Positions 43,327-54,977 of a stretch of 64,000 bases of DNA are shown here, piece by piece; position 1 is the first letter of the stretch; the number at the start of each line of letters is the position of its first letter. The stretch lies in NCBI RefSeq assembly GCF_020509005.1, contig NC_063022.1, forward strand, positions 3,162,001 through 3,226,000. The letters are read 5' to 3'. Under the pieces are notes generated by a model, which was not told the origin of the DNA, made no database searches, and saw only the letters and a list, made by a program, of their open reading frames with translations. Origin of the DNA: Fulvia fulva (taxonomy: Eukaryota; Ascomycota; Dothideomycetes; Mycosphaerellales; Mycosphaerellaceae). The position numbers and the translations under genes were made by a program.

Positions 43327-43830
43327 TTAGCTCATGACGAGGTCGATCCTTCGGCCTTTCATAGTACCCTTCCATGGCAGTAGGCGCGCGGCATCAGGAT
43401 CCTCAAACCACGCGGGCCACTATTCCTCCCAAACTGGCGCGCTTCTACGTAGTACTTTTGGTAAGCCATACCAAGCCTGTAGACTCGTGCCGGTGAACAC
43501 GACCGCATCTGTTGATCTGAGATGGATCGCGACAACGCGATGCTCAGGTGACTGTCCTGCAGTATCGCCGTTCAATTCATCAGATCTGTACGCAGCGACT
43601 AGATCATCAAAACTCTCATCAGCCAGCTGATCAGGTGGCTCTTGGATCTCAAAGTACTGTTCCTGGAGCTCAGATGTCTTCCTCACAGAAGGCCGTAACG
43701 GCCCGCAAGATGTTCCCGGCTTGTATGCTCGAGGGTCAACATGGTCCGGCAGATTCGCGATCGAAACCGCGTCCAAGGAGCGGATTTGGTCAAAGAAGGC
43801 GCACACCGTGCTTGGTGGCTGGGTTGTCAT
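43327..43830 (-). pseudogene. Uncharacterised protein gene with in-frame TAG
   Basis: From ATG 43830 (MTTQPPSTVCAFFDQ) a 136-codon frame ends at TAG 43420-43422 after APVWEE. It continues in phase as WPAWFEDPDAARLLPWKG to a TAA at 43327-43329. The continuation has coding character (tryptophans, acidic and basic clusters), so the TAG is probably secondary (CAG to TAG would fit). The middle reads SFDDLVAAYRSDELNG and VVAIHLRSTDAVVFTG. I do not recognise the family. Confidence 0.45.
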
Positions 43831-44431
43831 TAGGAATCCTCAGAGTGCAAAAGGACCAACGTTCGTAAAGGTGCTCTCAATGATCCGGAGAGGCTGTTCA
43901 AGTAGCGAGAGATGAGAAGACCCGGATAATTGAAGGCTGTGCCTCAGTTGTGCCCGCTGGGCGCGTAATTGTTTCACGCGACCGGCAAGGACCAAGACTC
44001 GTCATTTGAGTATTTTGAACGGATTGTCTGCTTGCCAGCGATTCTCTCACCTTACCTTTTCACGCTGCCATGTCGTGACAGGACGTATTCACAGGTCGTC
44101 TCGTCAGGACTGTTATGCTGAGCCTGCGGGAAGTGTCAAGTTTCCATCACGTCGTTTAACATACTCGTCAAGAGGAGATTTGACAGCTGCTGTGACATAA
44201 TCGTCGTTGGAATCGTCTAGGCGAGTCTTGTGTTGTGAACTTGAGAGAAGAGGAAGTTGAAGATCGCAGTTCAAGGGCTGGAACTATCTCAAGTAGCAGA
44301 CCAGTGTAGGCTAGTCCCAAGCGGGTCTGAGTATCTTGCCACACGCCCTTTGATTCTGTATCGAACCTCCTTCCGCAATCATTTTCGATCAAGTCTCGAC
44401 ACAATAACATTGAACCTCCTCAGTGTGAAGG
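43831..44431. other. Intergenic between the TAG-bearing gene and the amidotransferase
   Basis: Frames under 115 codons with no motif. No supported feature. Confidence 0.5.
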
Positions 44432-45330
44432 CTAGACTCTTCTCGGTGCTTTCGATGCCTGCCATACGAACCGATACATGGCGCGTGCGACCAAGTCTCC
44501 ATCATGAGGCAGTTCCGCTCTTGCTATCCCATCTTTCGCGACTTCTTCACTCAGGATGCCTTGCTCTGCCCTGGAAGACGCCGCTCTTTCCACCATGAAC
44601 TGGTCAAACTCTGCATGACCTTGTAATGTCATGATCCGGCCTGGCTGGTACAAGCCGTGAATTTCACAGCGAGCAGACGAGCCGATCGACTTACAACCGG
44701 CAGGCACTGACTCTACCACATCGCGATGCATCTGGTGCAGGACCTACACATCACGCATGTCAGCTACATACGGCAGCTTGATGTTCGCCGCGGAGCCATA
44801 CCAGATTCTGCTTGCCATCGAAAAGAGAGCTTCCGGACGATGTCAAGCTAACTGTGGTCGCAGAGATCTCGTAGCAATCGCTTCTCCTCACCGTGGCGCC
44901 CAAGGCTCGAGCGATCACCTGGTGCCCGAAACACACGCCAAGAATCGGTATGCGCATGCGATATGCTTCCTGCACGAACCGGAGCAGGGTCAAGATCCAT
45001 GGATCCTCGGCGTTACCGTCGACATCTTCCAAACGTTAGCTTTTGGACACATGTCCCGTCGCCAAGAAACCACCCACTGGCTTCTGTCAGGAGGACAGCA
45101 TCAACGTCCTCCAATCGAGGATATGTCTGCTGGTCAGCGACGTCCCACTTTGAGACAGCCAGGTCCGACTTCTCATCGAGGGCTGCTCCAGCCTGCCCTT
45201 GCTTGAGCAACTTCTCAAAGATGTCCCCGTAGCTCCCGTACCGCTCTTGTATGACTGCGAGTGGATTATCGCATTTCAGCACGGCCACTCTCAGCTTCGG
45301 TCGTGCGGCTGCCTCAACCATGCTCTTCAA
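44432..45330 (-). CDS. Class I glutamine amidotransferase-like protein (GMP-synthase-like GATase)
   Basis: Three exons: 45078-45330, 44802-45025 and 44432-44743, 262 residues. Introns are 52 bp (GTGGGT to TGGAAG) and 58 bp (GTATGG to GTGTAG). The catalytic cysteine lies in LGVCFGHQV (about 116). The catalytic histidine and glutamate lie in TLQGHAEF (202 and 204), and the triad is complete. The N-terminal RVAVLKCDNPL and DAVLLTEA strands fit the flavodoxin-like GATase fold. Fungal stand-alone proteins of this type are annotated as GMP-synthase-like or copper/iron-regulated amidotransferases. The real ammonia acceptor is unknown. The start could also be the ATG at 45321. Confidence 0.88.
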
Positions 45331-45828
45331 AGTCGCACAACAAAAAGTGACATCTTCAGCAAAGCTACGAGATGAAATCTGGAGCTTCGTTGAGCTCGCT
45401 CACGCCGGGAGCCATTGCCGTAGCTCTGGACAACGGTGCCGACCACCGCAGAAGACCACTTCGCTCAAGACTGGTCGCGACCTGGCGTGCTGGCGACGTG
45501 GCATTGACTTATGGGTCATGTGAACGGCGAAACACTCCCTTCAGCCAAAATAATTTTTGAAAGCTTACGGAAGTGTTGCGTGTAGTGCTGTCTGTCAATT
45601 GGAGGAGAATCTCGAGATCAGGCCAAGATGTCTGTTCCTGCAGCAGCGCCCACGTTTCTTGCATCATGGACCCCACTTGACCACATCCCGGGAAAATGTG
45701 GGACGCATTTATCCAGCTGGCAACATCACTTATCAACGGAGCACATCTCACTCACAACTTCTCAAAGTGAAAGATTTCTTGCAAAAGATACACATTACCT
45801 ACTCACAGATATCAGAAACACCGCAAAT
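45331..45828. other. Divergent promoter region between amidotransferase and aldo-keto reductase
   Basis: About 500 bases shared by two divergent genes. The plus frame is open here, but the reductase starts at ATG 45829, as the short first exon and good intron show. Confidence 0.55.
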
Positions 45829-46810
45829 ATGGGATCCGCACCACCACAACTCACCAAGTAAGGACAAAAAGATTGCCCCACCTGTCGATAGGTCTGAAGC
45901 TGATCAATTGTTTCACAGGCGCACCTACAAGCTCAACACTGGTGCTGAGATTCCAGCAATCGGTCTTGGAACATGGCAATCACCACCAGGCCAAGTCGAG
46001 AAGGCTGTTGAGGCCGCACTCAAGCACGGCTACCGACACATCGACACCGCAGCAGGCTATGGCAATGAGGCGGAGGTCGCAACCGGCTGGAAGGCGTCAG
46101 GTGTACCACGAGGGCAGTTCTTTTTGACAACAAAGCTCAACAACCCAGACCAAGGCCGTGTCGCCGAGGCTTGCGATGAGTCGCTCAAGCGACTGGGAAC
46201 CGACTATGTTGACCTCTTCCTCATGCACTGGCCACAACCAGTCGACCCAAGCGATGCAAGCGGCAAGAAGGCTCTCGAGAACTGGGACTTCAAGAAGACA
46301 TGGGCTGAGATGCAGAAGCTTCCAGCTACTGGCAAGGTCAAGGCGATCGGTGTTTCCAACTTCTCGAAGCACCATCTTGAGGAGCTCTTCGCCGATTCCT
46401 CTTTCAAGGTCACTCCAGCAGTGAACCAGGTGGAGGTGCACCCATGCTACCCATCGTTCAAGCTCGTCGACTACAACACCTCCAAGGGCATCCACACTAC
46501 CGCATACTCCTGTTTGGGTTCGACCGATTCGCCATTGTACAAGAACGACACTCTTGCCAAGATCGCTGAGAAGAAGGGCAAGACCGTGCAGCAAGTGCTC
46601 CTCCAGTGGGGTCTGAGCAGAGGGTACTCCGTCATTCCAAAGTCGACCAGCCCAAGCCGTATCGAGGCGAACTTTGCCCTTGATGGCTGGAGCCTCGATG
46701 ATGACGAGATCAAGACCATCAGCTCGATCAAGGACCGCTTTAAGGTTTGCGATGGCACCTTCCTGCCTTATGATGGCGAGAAGGCCAAGCTCTTCGTCGA
46801 TGACGAGTAA
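45829..46810 (+). CDS. Aldo-keto reductase, glycerol-dehydrogenase-like
   Basis: Two exons: 45829-45857 and 45919-46810, 306 residues. The 61-bp intron (GTAAGG to TTCACAG, with GCTGAT branch-like) joins PPQLTK to RTYKLNTGAEIPAIGLG. Catalytic residues are Asp 52 and Tyr 57 (HIDTAAGYGNE), Lys 82 (TTKLNN) and His 113 (LFLMHWP). NADPH-binding is marked by the C-terminal VIPKSTSPSRIEAN. The sequence is close in layout to fungal NADP-dependent glycerol 2-dehydrogenases (Gcy1-like), which act in glycerol metabolism and osmoadaptation. It is cytosolic, without signal or membrane parts. Confidence 0.93.
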
Positions 46811-47751
46811 GCATTCTCAAAAAGAGCCGGATAAATTTCACAACAAAGAAACGATGAGACGATGGAGTGGAAGAAGAGGATCACAATCTGATTCTGCGTT
46901 GCATCCGGGCTATCCCAGACTCGGACAGATCATACTCAGGTATGAATTGTCGACGCAAGGCTTCAAGATACCAGGTTGCCATCGATCATTTCGAAGCGTT
47001 TATTGCGGATGATCGAAGCCGACACAGATGGATTGGGCAGAGTGTCCTGCGTTCGAAATTCTGGTGCTTCTGCACACTTCACATAGATCTTGGACGAACA
47101 AATGGCATCGCTCATCACAGTCGCCCTGTTGGCATGGAAACGATCTTCTCACGAGAAAAAGTCGCTGCTGATCATTTATCCGGCCTGCAGCCAAGCGTCA
47201 TTGGAGGCTTGTTCTCGTCCAAGCTTCGACATCCACGACGTTCCTCTTCGCTCGTTCGGCGATGCTCCAATCTCGTCACGACTTCGCAGACCGGATGCTG
47301 ATAAATGTTTCCTCTCAGAGGAGGCACATTCAGATTCCCCCAGGGCTTTGTCTAGTCCGGCAGCACGGCTACTGACATCTGGGCATCGAGCGATCCAATG
47401 TCTCACATACGTCATTTTCGGCCTCCAGCATGAAACTACCTAGGTAAGCCTTCGGCGTGGGGCTTGCAACACGAGTACCACACCTTCAGCCCGGCTACTA
47501 GCAGCGTCCCAACGCATGCACGTGCTCTAGTCCGGTCCATTTGTGTGCATCCAGAAGGATCAATAATACCGGATGAAGCTCCAGATCGGATGCTTACCAC
47601 GTTATCTGCAGACCTGAGTCGACCAAAAGAGGTCTACCGAACGCCAGATGCTGCAGGTCCTAGCTTGCCATGGAAGTATTAACATGATGAGCGTGCCCGG
47701 TTTCTGAGTGTCCAGCTTGGGTTCTCTTCAGTAGGTTGCTGAGTTGTCATC
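46811..47751. other. Region without a supported gene
   Basis: Frames up to 144 codons (46867-47301) on the plus strand, with weaker ones on the minus. None resembles a known family. It contains the promoter of the GDPD-like gene. Confidence 0.45.
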
Positions 47752-49148
47752 ATGTCTTCATTCACTCTCCTCGCGGCAGCGCTGCTGACCACTGCTCATG
47801 CTCTACCTGCGCCTGCAGACCACGGGAACTATGGCAAATATGGCAGCTATGGTAGCTACGGAGCGTGAGCATTGCTTTGAATTCATGCCATGGAATCTGC
47901 TAACAAAACGTCAGCAAGCCAGATAATGGCAGCAGCTCAGAGCAGCCTACGGAGAAATATGTTGTCTCCCTCGGGCCACGTCCATACTACCTGGTCAACA
48001 ACATGACAGATGGCGCCTTGAAGACTAAGCTGGATTCCTGCAAGAGCCTGGACTTCTCAGTCACTGGCTTCACGATCGGTCACCGCGGCGGAGGCACTCT
48101 CCAGTTCCCAGAAGAGACGGCACAGTCTGAAGACGCTGGTGCTCGCATGGGAGCCGGCATCCTTGAATGCGACGTCTCTTTCACCAAAGACAGAGGTCTC
48201 GTCTGCCGCCACTCCCTCTGCGACCTTCACACCACGACCGACATTCTCACCCGCCCCGAGCTAGCCAAGAAATGCGTCGTCCCTTTCACACCCGCCAACG
48301 CTACCTCCCCAGCCAACGCAGTCTGCTGTACCTCCGACATTACCATCGCCGAGTACGAGACGCTTTGCGGCAAACAAGATGCCTTCAACGCCTCGGCCAC
48401 AACACCGAAAGAATACCTCGGCACCGCTCCTGACTGGCGCACGGAGCTCTATGACACATGCGGAAAACTCTTGACGCTAGATTCCTACATCGATTTGGTA
48501 GAATCCCAGCCAGTCCAACGCAACTTCACGCCCGAACTAAAGACCCCACCCACACCATACGTCCCCATGCCCTTCAATGGCTACACGCAGGAACAATACG
48601 CCCAGGACCTCGTCGACACCTTCAAGAACCGCAGCATCTCCTACGACCGCATCTGGCCTCAATCCTTCCTCTACGACGACATCCTCTACTGGCTCAAAAA
48701 CGACCACGAATTCGGCAAACAAGCCATTTTCCTGCAGGAATACGACACAGCCGCAGACATCGCCAACGCCACCCGTAACCTGACCGAAGTGCGCGCCGCG
48801 GGTGTGAACATTATCGGACCCTCCATTCCCATGCTCGTCACACCTGGTGGTCCGGACAATAAGACCATCGTGCCTAGCGCCTATGCTAAGGCTATTCTGG
48901 TGGAAGGGTTCGATATCATTGCGTGGACGTATGAAAGGAGTGGGCCGGTTGCGACGGTCAAGGAGAGTGGTGAGTATTACTTTAGCAGTATTGCGGATAT
49001 TGTTAGTTATGATGGGCAGTATTATGATTTGTTGGATGTGCTGGCGAATCAGATTGGGATTAAGGCGATGTTTTCGGATTGGGCGAGTAGTGTTACTTAT
49101 TTTGCGAATTGTTTTGGGTTGGAGGGGCCAAGGAATGTTTACAAGTGA
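47752..49148 (+). CDS. Secreted glycerophosphodiester phosphodiesterase-like protein
   Basis: Two exons: 47752-47864 and 47915-49148, 448 residues. The intron is 50 bp (GTGAGC to ACGTCAG, branch CTAAC). Signal peptide residues are about 1-18 (MSSFTLLAAALLTTAHALP), so the mature protein is exported. A glycine/tyrosine repeat (GNYGKYGSYGSYG) follows. GDPD motifs are GHRGGG with His 94 and Arg 95, Glu 105, Glu 122 and Asp 124 (LECDV) and His 137. The enzyme family cuts glycerophosphodiesters to glycerol-3-phosphate. The TIM-barrel end is present (VNIIGPSIPMLV, FDIIAWTYERSG). It may help phosphate scavenging outside the cell. Confidence 0.9.
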
Positions 49149-49501
49149 GGGGGATGATGAGGAGGATGAGGGTGGGTAATGTGTAATAAGGGATGATGGA
49201 TAAGTTGTACATAGAGGTGACATGAGTCACCGCGGTCATGCCAGACGTAAAGAGATCAGATTGATCTTGAGCTGGTTTCCAGAGCGTAGCCTATAACTTC
49301 TGTGGATGACCTTGTGACATGCCTCCGCTCAAACTGCTGCTCGGCCTTTGTGATCATCTTTGGTCATACTATCGTCAACCATTTCCACCCATTCGCATCC
49401 AGCCATAGGACCGCTTGGCCGCCTCAGTTCCTCCCTTTGACATGCTGCTTCGGAACATGATTATCGAGCCAACAGCCATCGCCTCACCAGGGGTATTCAT
49501 C
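49149..49501. other. Intergenic between convergent GDPD-like and conserved-unknown genes
   Basis: No feature seen. Two convergent 3' ends meet here. Confidence 0.5.
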
Positions 49502-50209
49502 TTACAGATCCTTCGGCGGCCTCGTCCCAATCGTGGCATAATCCCCATTGACCGTCTTCATAATCTTTCCATACCCATCATGCTCATAGTCCTTCTCATT
49601 CCACTGATCCTTATGATACTTGATCCTCTCCGCCGGTCCCTCTCCATCCTCCTCCGCAGCTTTCTCAAGACTCAGTGTAACGAAATGGTTCACCTCGAAC
49701 GTCTTGCCCAGCATGAGTCGCGGTGTCCAATCCCGCTTCATCTTGAATGCAATAGCTGCAGGTGTGTTACTCGCAGGATCTGCTTCTGAGGACTGAACCA
49801 CCTCAACAGCTTTTGTAACGCTACTTTTCATGACGGCGGGAATGCCGTACCATTGCCCAGCGATCTTGTAGCGCGTGTCGCAGTAGGAGGCTATGTCGTC
49901 ATACACGGCCTTTTTGGCGTAGACACGCATATCTTGGGCACCGGTTGCATCTCTCTCGTGTGTGCCGGAGCCGCTGTAGAGGCGGAGGATGGAGTCGAGG
50001 ATGTGTTGGCGATCGGCCGACAGCTGGAGGGATTTATCATGGTGGGGCTCGTAGTCTTCGTTCAGGGGGGCGCTGGTGGCTTCTGAGGGTCGTTGGGAGG
50101 CGTTGGCAGGCTGTTCTTGTTCCTGCAACCCTCTGAATCCGTAGGTTTGTGGTATGTTTGGGTCGAGTGGTTGGTCTGCTAGTTTGCGGAGTTCTGCGGC
50201 GGACGGCAT
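49502..50209 (-). CDS. Conserved fungal protein of unknown function
   Basis: Intronless, 235 residues, starting MPSAAELRKLADQPLDPN. The body is globular: LQLSADRQHILDSILRLYSG, DMRVYAKKAVYDDIASYCDT, GQWYGIPAVMKSSVTKAVEV and MLGKTFEVNHFVTLSLEK. The layout of a short helix followed by 'Y...A.y.DP' strands resembles NTF2/SnoaL-like fungal proteins of unknown role, but I am not sure. The N-terminal 60 residues are polar and likely disordered. Codon use is regular and there are no breaks. Confidence 0.82.
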   Translation of the reverse strand: MPSAAELRKLADQPLDPNIPQTYGFRGLQEQEQPANASQRPSEATSAPLNEDYEPHHDKSLQLSADRQHILDSILRLYSGSGTHERDATGAQDMRVYAKKAVYDDIASYCDTRYKIAGQWYGIPAVMKSSVTKAVEVVQSSEADPASNTPAAIAFKMKRDWTPRLMLGKTFEVNHFVTLSLEKAAEEDGEGPAERIKYHKDQWNEKDYEHDGYGKIMKTVNGDYATIGTRPPKDL

Positions 50210-51088
50210 GTTTGCAGACTTGACGAGTGTATCGAAAGTCGTTCACTTGCCGTTGAAATGGTGTACGGGAAGAGCTGACATTGCTCGTGTGTAGCGCAGT
50301 GGATGTCATTGTTCGTTGTTGATGTTGACTGTGTCGTCAATTGACTTGTGATTCCGCCGAAGCTCTGGCGTGCCCGGAGGCCTGGATGAATGAGTGTGAC
50401 GGACATCACTCCATCTTTTCCCACAACAACCGTACAACAATAATGGTCTGCCCACCGCATGGTCATAAAGACATCCCTTGCCTTCGAGCGTGGAGCTACT
50501 GCTCAGGATGTGCGAGTGGCCCATGTCCAGCCCAGGAACCGGGCTTTCTGGATGCACTTCCAAAGGCCTCGCGCGCTGCTGCTCGTTGAAGACGGAGACG
50601 ACCATGCTCTGAAGAGAGAACGCAGCGCCGACGACATGCGCTCTTACTGCGAAGGACCCCATCGAGGCACAATATCGATTCATGTTTCGCGCCAGAAATG
50701 TGACATGGGCTGAATGAAGAAGGACAACGATCGCCTCGTGCGATGTCTCGTGTCGACTAGCTGGAGGATAACACGGAAATTACGAATCCGCCCTTGTAGC
50801 AGTTTCCGACTGAGGCGAACAGTCTCCCAGCTCTGCCTCGAAGTCATGATAGCAGTCTTATCACTGCCATCGAACGCCATCTCACGCCCTGGCCTGTTGC
50901 ATAAGCCATCGGAGTCGACTAGCCGCTCTGGGCATGCATTGCCGAGCGAAGGATCGCCATGTGAGGGGACGCTGGCCAATCTGACATGCAGCGACATCTA
51001 GATAACAACACGTCCAGAAAATGTTCTACATCTGCATTGCTTGTCCAGGACATCATACCTCGGGCAACCTTGCTTCATCCTCTGTCCA
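50210..51088. other. Region upstream of the permease gene
   Basis: Minus frames of 125 (50306-50683) and 105 codons (50680-50997) overlap and show no known motif. I make no gene call. Confidence 0.45.
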
Positions 51089-52688
51089 ATGTCCAAACCA
51101 CACCTCGCCGACCACCTCCAACTCGCCGAGCTAGGCCATGCTCAATCCTTCCAACGCCAATTCTCAAAATGGTCTATGCTCGGTCTCTCCTTCGCCATCT
51201 TGAATACATGGGCAGCGTTAGCAGCTGGGCTGTCTTTCGCGCTCCCATCAGGTGGACCCACTGCCGTCCTCTGGGGTTTCATCACGGCGGGAGTATGCAA
51301 CCTCAGCCTAGCTGCGTCTCTCGCAGAGTTCCTGTCGGCATATCCCACAGCAGGCGGACAGTACCATTGGGTCGCTGTGATGTCTCCTCCGTCCCTGAAG
51401 CGAGGGCTGAGCTGGGTGACGGGATGGGTCAATCTGGCTGGATGGGTAGCGTTGGTGGCAACCAATGGAGTGATCGAATCGAGCATTATCTTGTATATTG
51501 CGCAGTTGGAGCATCCGGGCTATGAGCCGAAGCGGTGGCATCAATTTTTGATTTATATTGGGGCTACGTTGATCACGTTCGCGATCAATGCGTTCGGAAA
51601 TAGGCTCTTGCCGGTGGTCAATCAGGTTGCTTTGATCTGGTCCATTGCTGGCTTCATCATCATCTCGATCGCAGTCCTGGCATGTGCAGCTCCTGATTAT
51701 GCCACCGCGGAGTATGTCTTCACCAACTTCACCAACTCGACAGGCTGGCCTGATGGTCTGGCGTGGCTGCTTGGTCTGTTGCAGGGCGCGTTGTCTTTGA
51801 CAGGTTTCGATGCTGTAGCACACATGGTCAGCCATTTCCGCAGCCCTTTCCGTCAAGGAGACAAGCTGACAAGAACAGATCGAAGAGATTCCCAACGCCG
51901 CCATCGAAGGCCCGAAGATCATGCTCTACTGCCAATATATCGGCATTTCCACCGGCTTCATCTTCCTTATCGCTGTTTTGTTCGCATCAGGAGGCGAAGC
52001 AAACCTCGAAACCATCATCTCTTCAGCCTACGGCCCTCTGCTCCAGATTCTGTACATCGCCACATCGAGTAGAGCAGGCACGATCTGCTTGCTCATGTTC
52101 CCATTGCTCTGCTTCCTCTTTGCTGGCACCTCGGTCCTCACGACATCGTCGCGAATGACTTTCGCTTTCGCACGGGATGGAGGGTTGCCGTTAAGTCGGT
52201 TCTGGTGGAAGATGCATCCGACCTTGGACGTACCACTCAACGCGCTACTCCTCAATGTGGTGATTGTCATCATCTTCGGCTGCATTTTCCTGGGTAGCAG
52301 TGTGGCCTTCAATGCCATCACTGCTGCGTCTGTTGTGGCTCTGGGCGTGAGCTACGGAATTCCTGTCGCGGTCAATCTCTTCCAGGGCCGCAAGAAGCTG
52401 CCAGAGCGGGCTTTTGCGTTACCAGAGTGGTTGGGCTGGACGGTCAACATTATCGGACTGGCCTATACAGTCTTGACGACTGTTCTATTCGTCTTCCCGC
52501 CATTCATACCTGTCACAGGATCGACGATGAACTACTGCATAGTGGCCTTCGCCATCATCCTACTGATTAGTGTTGTGCAATGGTTTACAGACGGTAGAAA
52601 GAACTATCAAGGACCTAGAGTGACGATCCAGGGAGTGGTACCGACTGACGTGGCAGACGGCGAGGTCGAGTGGGTAGGGAAGATGTAA
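51089..52688 (+). CDS. APC-family amino acid/choline permease
   Basis: Two exons: 51089-51826 and 51879-52688, 515 residues. The 52-bp intron (donor GTCAGC, branch GCTGAC, acceptor GAACAG) joins TGFDAVAHM to IEEIPNAAIEGP, a conserved APC loop. It has about 12 hydrophobic segments. The N-terminal part reads FSKWSMLGLSFAILNTWAAL and AEFLSAYPTAGGQYHWVA, typical of fungal members of the amino acid/choline transporter group that includes Hnm1 and GABA permeases. It would move amino acids or related amines across the plasma membrane with protons. The exact substrate is not visible. Confidence 0.9.
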
Positions 52689-52718
52689 CGACCACACATT
52701 ATAGAGAGTCGCAATTCC

Positions 52719-54245
52719 TCACCAAGAAGCTCCAGGGTCGTGAATCCCATATCCACCTTGCCATTGTGAGATGTCGTTTATCTGGTCTTGGAAGTACTGA
52801 ACAATGTGCTCGATGCGAGCCTCCCAGCTGTACGACTGCAATTGACAGAAGCCGCATGTGCTATCCACTGCATCGATCTGCTGACGAAGACTCTCGATTC
52901 GGGAATCGAGAGTCCAGCCGTCCCATTTCGAGCAGTGGTGAAACTTGGTCAGGTGCTGCCAGAGATGATCTTTGCGGTAGACCTTTCTCTCGGCTAGAAC
53001 TCTGTCCGCACGGCTCGCGAAATCGTGGGTCTGTATGTGAGCTTCAGCAGGTTCAGGCTGTCCGCAGGGTGTACATTGTGGTTTTGCTGAGCCGATAGTC
53101 CATACAATTGTACTCTCGTCGGGTTTGACCAGGTCCGAACAGATCCATGCGTCAAGATCTGGTAGGTGCATATTTCGCTCGCGACGTGTCCAGTCCGACT
53201 TCTTGGTGAAGGTTCGGGAGCAGAACGTGCAATGTAGTATGCACGATGCTGTTGTCGTACGCTTGCCTCGTTGACGTTTTCTGATGCCATTTGCACTGGT
53301 CGGTCTTGAGTTGGAAGAGGCTCTGGAGAACGCCAAAGAGGCCGCACTAGATGAATCTGAAGCATGCCACATGCTCGCTGATGAGTTAGAATCTACGCTG
53401 GCAGTGGCCGAACTGGGATCCCAAGCATCGCCAGTTGCACTCGCGGCGTGACTAGATCCTGTCCATTCGACCAGTGCAGTCTCAATGGCACCTATGGAAG
53501 CTGCCTCCTGTTCCGGAGGACTGTTCCGCCATCTTTCCATTGGCGTGGATTCAGACGCAGTTGCGCGAGGCATCGGCGAACCTGCACGGAACACCTTTCG
53601 GCTGTTATGCCGTGCAGTACCAGCTGCTTGACGTTGCCGCCGTCGAGCATTTTTGAACCAATTTGACACTTGCGTATCGCTGAGACCAGTGATATGCACA
53701 AGCATGTCCCTCTCTGGTTCAGAAGGATATGGATGATCAGAGTGGTTAGCTAGCCATATCCTCAGCGGCCGAGTTTTGAAGCGGGACCGGGAGCTTGATC
53801 TCTTGCTACCTGTGCTCAGCGTCGTAACGTCGAACAGATTTGCTGATGCGTTGTTGTCAGGGTGCATGCTAGAGTTTAGACTGGATGCTTGAGCCATGTT
53901 CTCGTCCTCGTACACACCATGAAGCTGCCCGATGACCGGCTGGGCTGTCTCGAACGTTGCGGCTTGCCTTTTCTCCGGACCAGCCAAGCTGCACTCACGG
54001 AATAGCGCTACACAGCTGGAACATGCCTTGACGGGGTCCGGGTTATCCGATGTAGTCTGCAGAATGAAGCATTGTAGACACAATCGGGGACAGTGCGTGC
54101 AGGACTCTGTCGGTCGCCAGCCACCATTGAGCCTGAAAAACTCGTCCATGGCAGAGTCGAAGTCTCCCTGATGGACAGCAAAGGGTGAAGTGCCTTGAGT
54201 CTCAACAGCAGCCACTGGTCTTGAAGCGACATCTTGTGACCACAT
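52719..54245 (-). CDS. Homeodomain (KN/TALE-type) and zinc-finger transcription factor
   Basis: 508 residues from ATG 54245. A cysteine cluster (CTHC, CLQC, CSSC; about 49-79) comes first. The KN-type homeodomain follows ([20 protein letters not shown], helix 3 [14 protein letters not shown] at 193-206), then a serine-rich linker and a C2H2-like finger ([22 protein letters not shown] region, about 345-366), with more cysteine/histidine pairs to the end. This domain order is common in fungal regulators. The N-terminus is doubtful. An upstream minus frame at 54268-54448 reads [20 protein letters not shown], as expected for the start of such proteins, but is one base out of phase with it. A frameshift near 54,280 or a missed start is likely. 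Confidence 0.85.
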   Translation of the reverse strand: MWSQDVASRPVAAVETQGTSPFAVHQGDFDSAMDEFFRLNGGWRPTESCTHCPRLCLQCFILQTTSDNPDPVKACSSCVALFRECSLAGPEKRQAATFETAQPVIGQLHGVYEDENMAQASSLNSSMHPDNNASANLFDVTTLSTGSKRSSSRSRFKTRPLRIWLANHSDHPYPSEPERDMLVHITGLSDTQVSNWFKNARRRQRQAAGTARHNSRKVFRAGSPMPRATASESTPMERWRNSPPEQEAASIGAIETALVEWTGSSHAASATGDAWDPSSATASVDSNSSASMWHASDSSSAASLAFSRASSNSRPTSANGIRKRQRGKRTTTASCILHCTFCSRTFTKKSDWTRRERNMHLPDLDAWICSDLVKPDESTIVWTIGSAKPQCTPCGQPEPAEAHIQTHDFASRADRVLAERKVYRKDHLWQHLTKFHHCSKWDGWTLDSRIESLRQQIDAVDSTCGFCQLQSYSWEARIEHIVQYFQDQINDISQWQGGYGIHDPGASW

Positions 54246-54267
54246 GGTGGATGGAGCTTGTGGTGGA

Positions 54268-54448
54268 AGTCGGGACCGATCTTCTTCATCGATTCCACGT
54301 CGAAAGATGGCTCTGTCATGAACAAGTCATCCACATCTCCGCAGGCGTGATCGATACCAACCCCAGCAAGGTGCGTGGACATGCCATCAAGGAAGTCACC
54401 GAGGCCTGGTTCGCCATCTTGGACTCGTGACAACCTTTTGGCGCTCAT
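54268..54448 (-). pseudogene. Likely displaced N-terminus of the homeodomain factor
   Basis: From ATG 54448 (MSAKRLSRVQDGEPGLGDFL) the frame reads [20 protein letters not shown] and [15 protein letters not shown], then leaves the phase of the main ORF, which upstream of MWSQ reads [12 protein letters not shown] single-base indel between 54,270 and 54,290 would fuse them. An intron fitting here would be only about 20 bases long, which is implausible. Confidence 0.5.
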
Positions 54449-54977
54449 GTCGACACTCGAAGGGGTTGAGGATGCATGGAGTATTGCGCGGTCTGCACGA
54501 TAATGTCACGTCCCCACGAAGACGCATCGCTGTTGGGGTGTTGTCAATGATTCTTCAGAAGGAGCAGACCACGACAAAACGATCTCAGCCACTCAAGGCC
54601 CCTGACCGTCCGTTTGAGGCATAGCGTGAAAACTTCGGCCACGTGGGCTGAGTGATCTGAGCTTAGAGAATGTCAATAGACGACTTCGTTCTGTCTTCTT
54701 TCGTCTACAACATCCACTTCATGACACCGCTACTTCGTAATTTACTTAAGTGGACGCCACCGAAAGATAAGGCATATCTGTACTGCAGGACTGCCCCCTG
54801 AGCTGCCTTTCAGAGGACGCATGTCACCGATACATAGTCATATTGGACATGAGCTGAACATAAAGCACTCTTGTTGTCCAGGTCATGGATTCTTGATACA
54901 GAGAGGACCGGTAGTCTACTACCATCCTCGCAGCTGACCATTGATTGTAGCATCTCAAACACAAGGAGACCGACGCA
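54449..54977. other. Divergent promoter region
   Basis: Shared upstream region of the homeodomain factor (minus) and the PLP/M20 gene (plus). No supported frame. Confidence 0.5.
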
